Source: Chloroflexota bacterium (GTDB lineage Bacteria > Chloroflexota > Limnocylindria > Limnocylindrales > CSP1-4). Taken from it: a DNA stretch of 8,640 nucleotides. This document shows positions 5,297 to 8,640 of the stretch, piece after piece. Under the pieces are notes generated by a model that saw nothing but the letters and a program-made list of their open reading frames with translations, ran no database searches and had not been told where the DNA came from. How positions within the stretch are numbered: position 1 is the stretch's first letter; each line of letters starts with the position of its first letter. Position numbers and translations under genes: made by a program. The stretch is from positions 1 to 8,640 of the forward strand of contig VBHW01000166.1 in assembly GCA_005881055.1 (NCBI GenBank). Direction: 5' to 3'.

Positions 5297-8044
5297 TCAC
5301 GCCGCGCTGGGTCTCGAGCCGACCGACACGACGCGGTCGAGCCAGCTGAGGAGGCCGGCGCGGGCGGTCTCTCCCTTGTCGACGACGCCGAGGATGTGGC
5401 CGTTGAGCAGGGCCTTCTCGGCGGGCGTCAGCTCGTGGGCGGTGAGGATGAGGATCGGCACCTCGCGAGTCGCAGGGTCGGCCTTGAGCGCCGACACGAC
5501 CCCGAAGCCGTCGATGTGGGGCATGACGAGGTCGCAGATAACGAGGTCCGGCCGAGCCGATCGTGCGGCCGCGAGGGCGTCGGCGCCACTCGACGCACGC
5601 ACGACGTCGAAACCCTCCTGGCTGAGCGACGCGTCGATCATGTCGAGCGCCGCCGGGTCGTCGTCGACCGCGAGGACGCGGACCGGTGTCGTCCTGCCCT
5701 TCGACGTGAACCGCGCGAGGCTCTCGGCCAGGACGTGGCCCTTGACCGGCTTCACGAGGTAGTCGACCGCCCCGAGGGCGAGGCCGACCTCCCGCTCGTC
5801 CACCACTGTCACCATGATGACCGGGACGTTGTGCAGGTCCTCGTCGGTCTTGACCCGACGGAGGACCTCCCAGCCGTCCATCCCCGGCAGGAGCACGTCG
5901 AGGAGGATCGCCGCCGGCCTATCGGCGCGCGCCGCGGCGATGCCGGCCTCGCCATCCCGCGCGACTCGTACTTCGGACCCGACGTCCTCGAGGTACTTCT
6001 TGAGGAGCGCGACGGCCGCGTCGTCGTCCTCGATGACGAGGATGTGACCTGGGAGGCCTCCTTCTGCCGCAGCGACCCCGGCCTCCTCGGCGGCCACCCC
6101 GACCGGTGCCTCGACGATCGCTCGGGCTGGCGACGGAGCGGTCGCCTGGCCGACGGCCTCGGCGGCCGGCTGGACGGCACGGGGCAGGACGATCGTGAAC
6201 GTGCTGCCCGTTCCCGGCTCGGACTCGACGTCGATCCGGCCGCCGTGCGCCTCCGCGAGGCGCCGGGTGAGGGCGAGACCGAGGCCGGTCCCCGCCTGGC
6301 GAGCCGCCGGGTCGCCGACCTGGCGGAACTCCTCGAAGACATGCAGCTGGTCGTCGGGCGAGATGCCGACCCCGGTGTCTGCGACCGAGATCCACACGTC
6401 GTTGTCGACCGCACGGCCGGCCACCGTGATCGACCCGCCGTCCGGGGTGTACTTGATCGCGTTCGAGAGGAGGTTGTAGAGCATCTGGCGGAGGCGGCCC
6501 CGATCGGCGTCCACGAGCGTGGGCTCGACCTTGACCTCGATCGACAGCGCCTTGCGCTCGGCGAGGGGACGCAGCCCGCCGACGCCCTCGGCGACCGCGG
6601 CCGGGAGGTCGACCGGCTCTCGGCTCAGCTCCAGCCGGCCGGCTTCGACCTTCGAGAGGTCCAGGACGTCGTTGATGAGGCCGAGCAGGTGCTGCCCGCT
6701 CCGATGGATGTTCTCGATCCAGTCCTCGGGAACGACGATGCCCTCGGACTCTCCGGAGCGCGGCTCGCGGCGCATGAGGTCGCTGAACCCGATGATCGCG
6801 CTCATCGGCGTCCGCAGCTCGTGGCTCATGCTCGCGAGGAAGTCGCTCTTCGCGCGGTTCGCGCCCTCGAGGGCCGTGACCGTGGCGGATACCCGCTCCG
6901 TCAGCAGCTCCTGCTCGGCGAGCACGACCCGCCGTTCGACGAGGAGGGCGGTCCACGCACCGAGGGCAGAGAGGAGGTCGGCGTCGTCCGCGCCGAACAG
7001 GCTGGCGTACTGGGAAAGCGTGACGATGGCGACCCGATCCTCGAAGCCTCGCACCGGGATGACCGCCGCGTAGCGCGCGCCGGCGCGCTCGGCCAGGTCA
7101 TCGACGAGCTGGATGCCGATCGGCGCAGGGAGGAGCCGACGGGGCGTCGCCCGGGTGATCGAGCCGACCGTGCCCATCGCGGTCGCGAGGACCGTTCCCG
7201 GTGGCACGAGCTCAGTGCGGCTCGCCGCCCTGACCGTGCCGTCGGCATCTTCGGCGAGCACGGCCGCGGTGCCGCCGGTGACCGCCTCGGCCGCCGCGGC
7301 CAACCGCCGCCAGAGACTCGCCGCGTCCTCGTCGGCCCGCGACCCGAGCAGCTCCTGCACGTCCCGGTATGCGGTGTTCGCCAGCCATGTCTGGCGGAGC
7401 CAGCGCGGCGGCATGAAGGCGATCGCATACCCGATGGCCGACAGCAGCGCGGTGAGCCTGGCCGCCACCTGCCCGAAGGACACATCGGTCGTGGACGTCG
7501 ACGGGGCCGCGACGCTCACGAGGATCGCTGCCGCCAGCGCGGCCGTCGCGAGTCCGGCGATGGCCAGACGAATCCGCGCTCCCCCGACCCGCCGGCGCGC
7601 CTCGAGGATGAAGTACGCCGCCGCGAGGGCGTCGGTCGCGATGAAGGCGCCGACGACGACGGGGGCGAAGATCCGCCCTTGCGCGGCCCCGAGGACGGCG
7701 ATCGGCAGGGCGCCGCCGATGAGCGCCACGGCAGACGCGACGAGCATCCAGCTCGGCACAGGGCGGATGCGCGAGACGAGGCGCAGCGTGAACCACGGCT
7801 GCGCGAGGAGGAGGGCGACGACCACCGCTGCCAGCGGGACCGGCAGGGCCGCGGTGCCGTACACCCGTCGCGCGACCTCGAGGACGAACAGCTGGCCGAG
7901 CGTGAGGAACACGAGGGCAACGTCCCGAGCCAGCGGGTCGTGACCGCGGATGGCGGCGATCACGGCCCCGACGAAGACGAGCGCGAACAGGGCCTCCATC
8001 AGGACCGTCAGGGCCCCGAGGAGATCCGCCACACCGATGACCAC
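5297..8044 (-). CDS. Membrane hybrid histidine kinase: 7TM, GAF-like, HisKA, HATPase, two receivers
   Basis: The 915-aa protein starts at GTG 8044, with GGAGG (8053-8057) 8 nt before it inside GGGAGGGAGG. Hydrophobic segments at about 7-32, 42-58, 66-90, 99-122, 126-147, 158-180 and 190-212 suggest a seven-helix sensor with no large outer domain. A GAF-like region (about 225-375) and a helical linker follow. HisKA has FLASMSHELRTP with His408 as phospho-site. HATPase_c shows the N-box NLLSNAIKYTP (524-534), G1 DTGVG (556-560), the F-box FEEF (570-573) and G2 GTGLGLAL (585-592). Receiver 1 has E672-D673-D674, Asp716, Thr746 and Lys765. Receiver 2 has D794-D795, Asp838, Thr868 and Lys890 in VVDKG. 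An Ala/Pro/Val/Glu-rich linker (about 625-665) separates kinase and receivers. All catalytic residues are intact. There is no Hpt or DNA-binding domain, so the output partner must be elsewhere. The signal is unknown. Confidence 0.95.
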   Translation of the reverse strand: MVIGVADLLGALTVLMEALFALVFVGAVIAAIRGHDPLARDVALVFLTLGQLFVLEVARRVYGTAALPVPLAAVVVALLLAQPWFTLRLVSRIRPVPSWMLVASAVALIGGALPIAVLGAAQGRIFAPVVVGAFIATDALAAAYFILEARRRVGGARIRLAIAGLATAALAAAILVSVAAPSTSTTDVSFGQVAARLTALLSAIGYAIAFMPPRWLRQTWLANTAYRDVQELLGSRADEDAASLWRRLAAAAEAVTGGTAAVLAEDADGTVRAASRTELVPPGTVLATAMGTVGSITRATPRRLLPAPIGIQLVDDLAERAGARYAAVIPVRGFEDRVAIVTLSQYASLFGADDADLLSALGAWTALLVERRVVLAEQELLTERVSATVTALEGANRAKSDFLASMSHELRTPMSAIIGFSDLMRREPRSGESEGIVVPEDWIENIHRSGQHLLGLINDVLDLSKVEAGRLELSREPVDLPAAVAEGVGGLRPLAERKALSIEVKVEPTLVDADRGRLRQMLYNLLSNAIKYTPDGGSITVAGRAVDNDVWISVADTGVGISPDDQLHVFEEFRQVGDPAARQAGTGLGLALTRRLAEAHGGRIDVESEPGTGSTFTIVLPRAVQPAAEAVGQATAPSPARAIVEAPVGVAAEEAGVAAAEGGLPGHILVIEDDDAAVALLKKYLEDVGSEVRVARDGEAGIAAARADRPAAILLDVLLPGMDGWEVLRRVKTDEDLHNVPVIMVTVVDEREVGLALGAVDYLVKPVKGHVLAESLARFTSKGRTTPVRVLAVDDDPAALDMIDASLSQEGFDVVRASSGADALAAARSARPDLVICDLVMPHIDGFGVVSALKADPATREVPILILTAHELTPAEKALLNGHILGVVDKGETARAGLLSWLDRVVSVGSRPSAA

Positions 8045-8226
8045 GCGCTCAGCCTCCCTCCCGGCGCGCCGTACCCGCGCAACCGGTCACGACGAGCCTG
8101 GGCTCAGCTCCTGCACGTCACGAGCCGGCGCGCACCTCGCCCCGGGCCCATGGCGCCGCCATTGTCGCCGACGCGGTCAAATAGATGTTGTCCGACGACG
8201 CGGGTTGGCGGCGTCGAGGAGCCGCG

Positions 8227-8246
8227 TGATGCCCCGGCGGGCATCA
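8227..8246. other. Small hairpin, 8-bp stem
   Basis: TGATGCCC (8227-8234) and GGGCATCA (8239-8246) are perfect complements around the loop CGGC. It shares the 10-mer GCCCCGGCGG with the larger hairpin 50 bp away. It may be a second part of the transcript end of the ACT gene; its role is unknown. Confidence 0.35.
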
Positions 8247-8276
8247 TCCGAACAAGCCTGCGCCAGGCGGACATGA

Positions 8277-8304
8277 CGAAGCCCCGGCGGTCGCCGGGGC
8301 TTCG
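8277..8304 (-). terminator. Strong GC-rich hairpin downstream of the ACT gene
   Basis: CGAAGCCCCGGC (8277-8288) pairs exactly with GCCGGGGCTTCG (8293-8304) around a 4-nt loop, a 12-bp stem. It begins 38 nt past the ACT stop codon, where a transcript end is expected. No U-tract follows on the minus strand (TCATGTCC), which is common for terminator-like hairpins of high-GC genomes. Confidence 0.6.
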
Positions 8305-8342
8305 GGCACGTGTGGGTGACGGCGGCCGGTGGCCGCCGGGGC

Positions 8343-8640
8343 TCAGCCGGAGATGCCGGCAAGGACCTTCGAACCGAGGGCCTCGCGCGCCTTCGCGGGG
8401 TTGCTCGTCGCGAACGCCACGATGACGTCATTACCGGACATCCCGGTCGGCATCGCCGCCTCGATGTTCACTCCAGCGTCGGCGAGCTTGCGGGCGACCT
8501 CGGCGAGCGAGCCGGGGCGGTTCGCGAGGGACGTCGGCACCACCTCGACCTCGCGCGGCGTGAAGCCGGCCTCCTTGAGCGAGCTGCGCGTTCCCGCCTC
8601 GTCGTTGGTCAGGAGCGCGATGCTGCCCGAGCCGCCGCAC
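8343..8640 (-). CDS. ACT domain protein (tandem ACT, amino-acid binding), N-terminus cut off
   Basis: The frame is open from the window edge to TGA at 8345-8343 and gives 98 visible residues; the N-terminus lies beyond 8640. The C-terminal ACT domain is clear: after VEVVPTSL comes the signature NRPGSLAEVARKLADAGVNIEAA, then GNDVIVAFATSN and PAKAREAL, matching the beta-alpha-beta-beta-alpha-beta order with the ligand-binding Gly in RPGSL. The preceding part (GSIALLTNDEAGTRSSLKEAGFTPREV) resembles the end of a first ACT unit, as in stand-alone tandem-ACT proteins of roughly 130-145 aa. These are cytosolic and bind amino acids, serving as sensors or regulators; the ligand cannot be told from this fragment. 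A GTG at 8543 inside the domain is not a plausible start. The gene is followed by a strong hairpin and is probably separate from the kinase operon. Confidence 0.88.
   Translation of the reverse strand, partial: CGGSGSIALLTNDEAGTRSSLKEAGFTPREVEVVPTSLANRPGSLAEVARKLADAGVNIEAAMPTGMSGNDVIVAFATSNPAKAREALGSKVLAGISG

Larger units (their letters stand above)
8045..8342. other. Intergenic region between ACT protein and hybrid kinase genes
   Basis: About 300 bp with no gene on either strand that I can support. It holds two hairpins (8227-8246 and 8277-8304) just past the ACT gene's stop, and the kinase ribosome site at its left end. A TTGACC on the minus strand (8180-8175) resembles a -35 box but no matching -10 box is visible at normal spacing, so I do not call a promoter. 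Confidence 0.5.

Noticed and set aside
8152..8180. TTGACC on the minus strand as a -35 box for the kinase gene.
   Set aside because: The expected -10 position is GC-rich (GGCGCC-like) with no TANNNT; the only AT-rich match is at the wrong spacing.
5135..8425. A plus-strand open frame of 1096 codons antisense to the hybrid kinase.
   Set aside because: Its product is Arg/Asp/Glu/Gly/Val-rich without domains, and the opposite strand encodes an intact kinase with every motif. Such long antisense frames are a by-product of GC-rich third positions.

Overview
The window is about 70% GC, with coding thirds dominated by G/C, SD-type ribosome sites (GGAGG-like) and frequent GTG starts. This base composition, together with the mix of families (WYL regulator, DUF72, YCII/DGPF protein, large hybrid kinase, Asp-box exoprotein), suggests a high-GC environmental bacterium. 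Chloroflexota (Limnocylindria/Ellin6529-like) or Actinomycetota are my best guesses, but no marker gene here settles it. There are no rRNA or tRNA genes, insertion sequences, phage genes or CRISPR arrays. The window looks like ordinary chromosome.

Left part (1-2180). A secreted Asp-box (BNR/sialidase-fold) protein runs leftward off the window. About 200 bp away and divergent from it is a complete YCII-family (DGPF motif) protein. Next, in the same direction, comes a small single-pass membrane protein with a four-cysteine outer domain of unknown function.

Middle part (2190-4930). A DUF72 (YecE-like) gene and a WYL-domain HTH regulator are divergent across a 105-bp region that carries a short palindrome and a -10-like hexamer placed for an almost leaderless regulator mRNA. 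The regulator's stop codon overlaps head-on with the stop of a candidate 63-aa gene. The following roughly 350 bp without a confident gene is the most structured part of the window: a perfect 9-bp inverted repeat with 5-bp centre, a 10-bp stem hairpin, and two tandem 32-bp repeats with palindromic cores.

Right part (4934-8640, all minus strand). Reading in gene order: the C-terminal end of a tandem-ACT amino-acid-binding protein (cut by the window edge), a hairpin-rich gap, a 915-aa membrane hybrid histidine kinase (7 TM, GAF-like, HisKA, HATPase, two receivers), and then a 109-codon receiver-domain reading frame lacking the first strand and its acidic pocket. That last frame is in phase with the kinase frame, one stop codon downstream. 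It is probably a decayed or truncated receiver, and it is the most unusual coding feature here. The phosphorelay has no DNA-binding output domain in the window, so its output must lie elsewhere. I see no convincing new multi-gene system.
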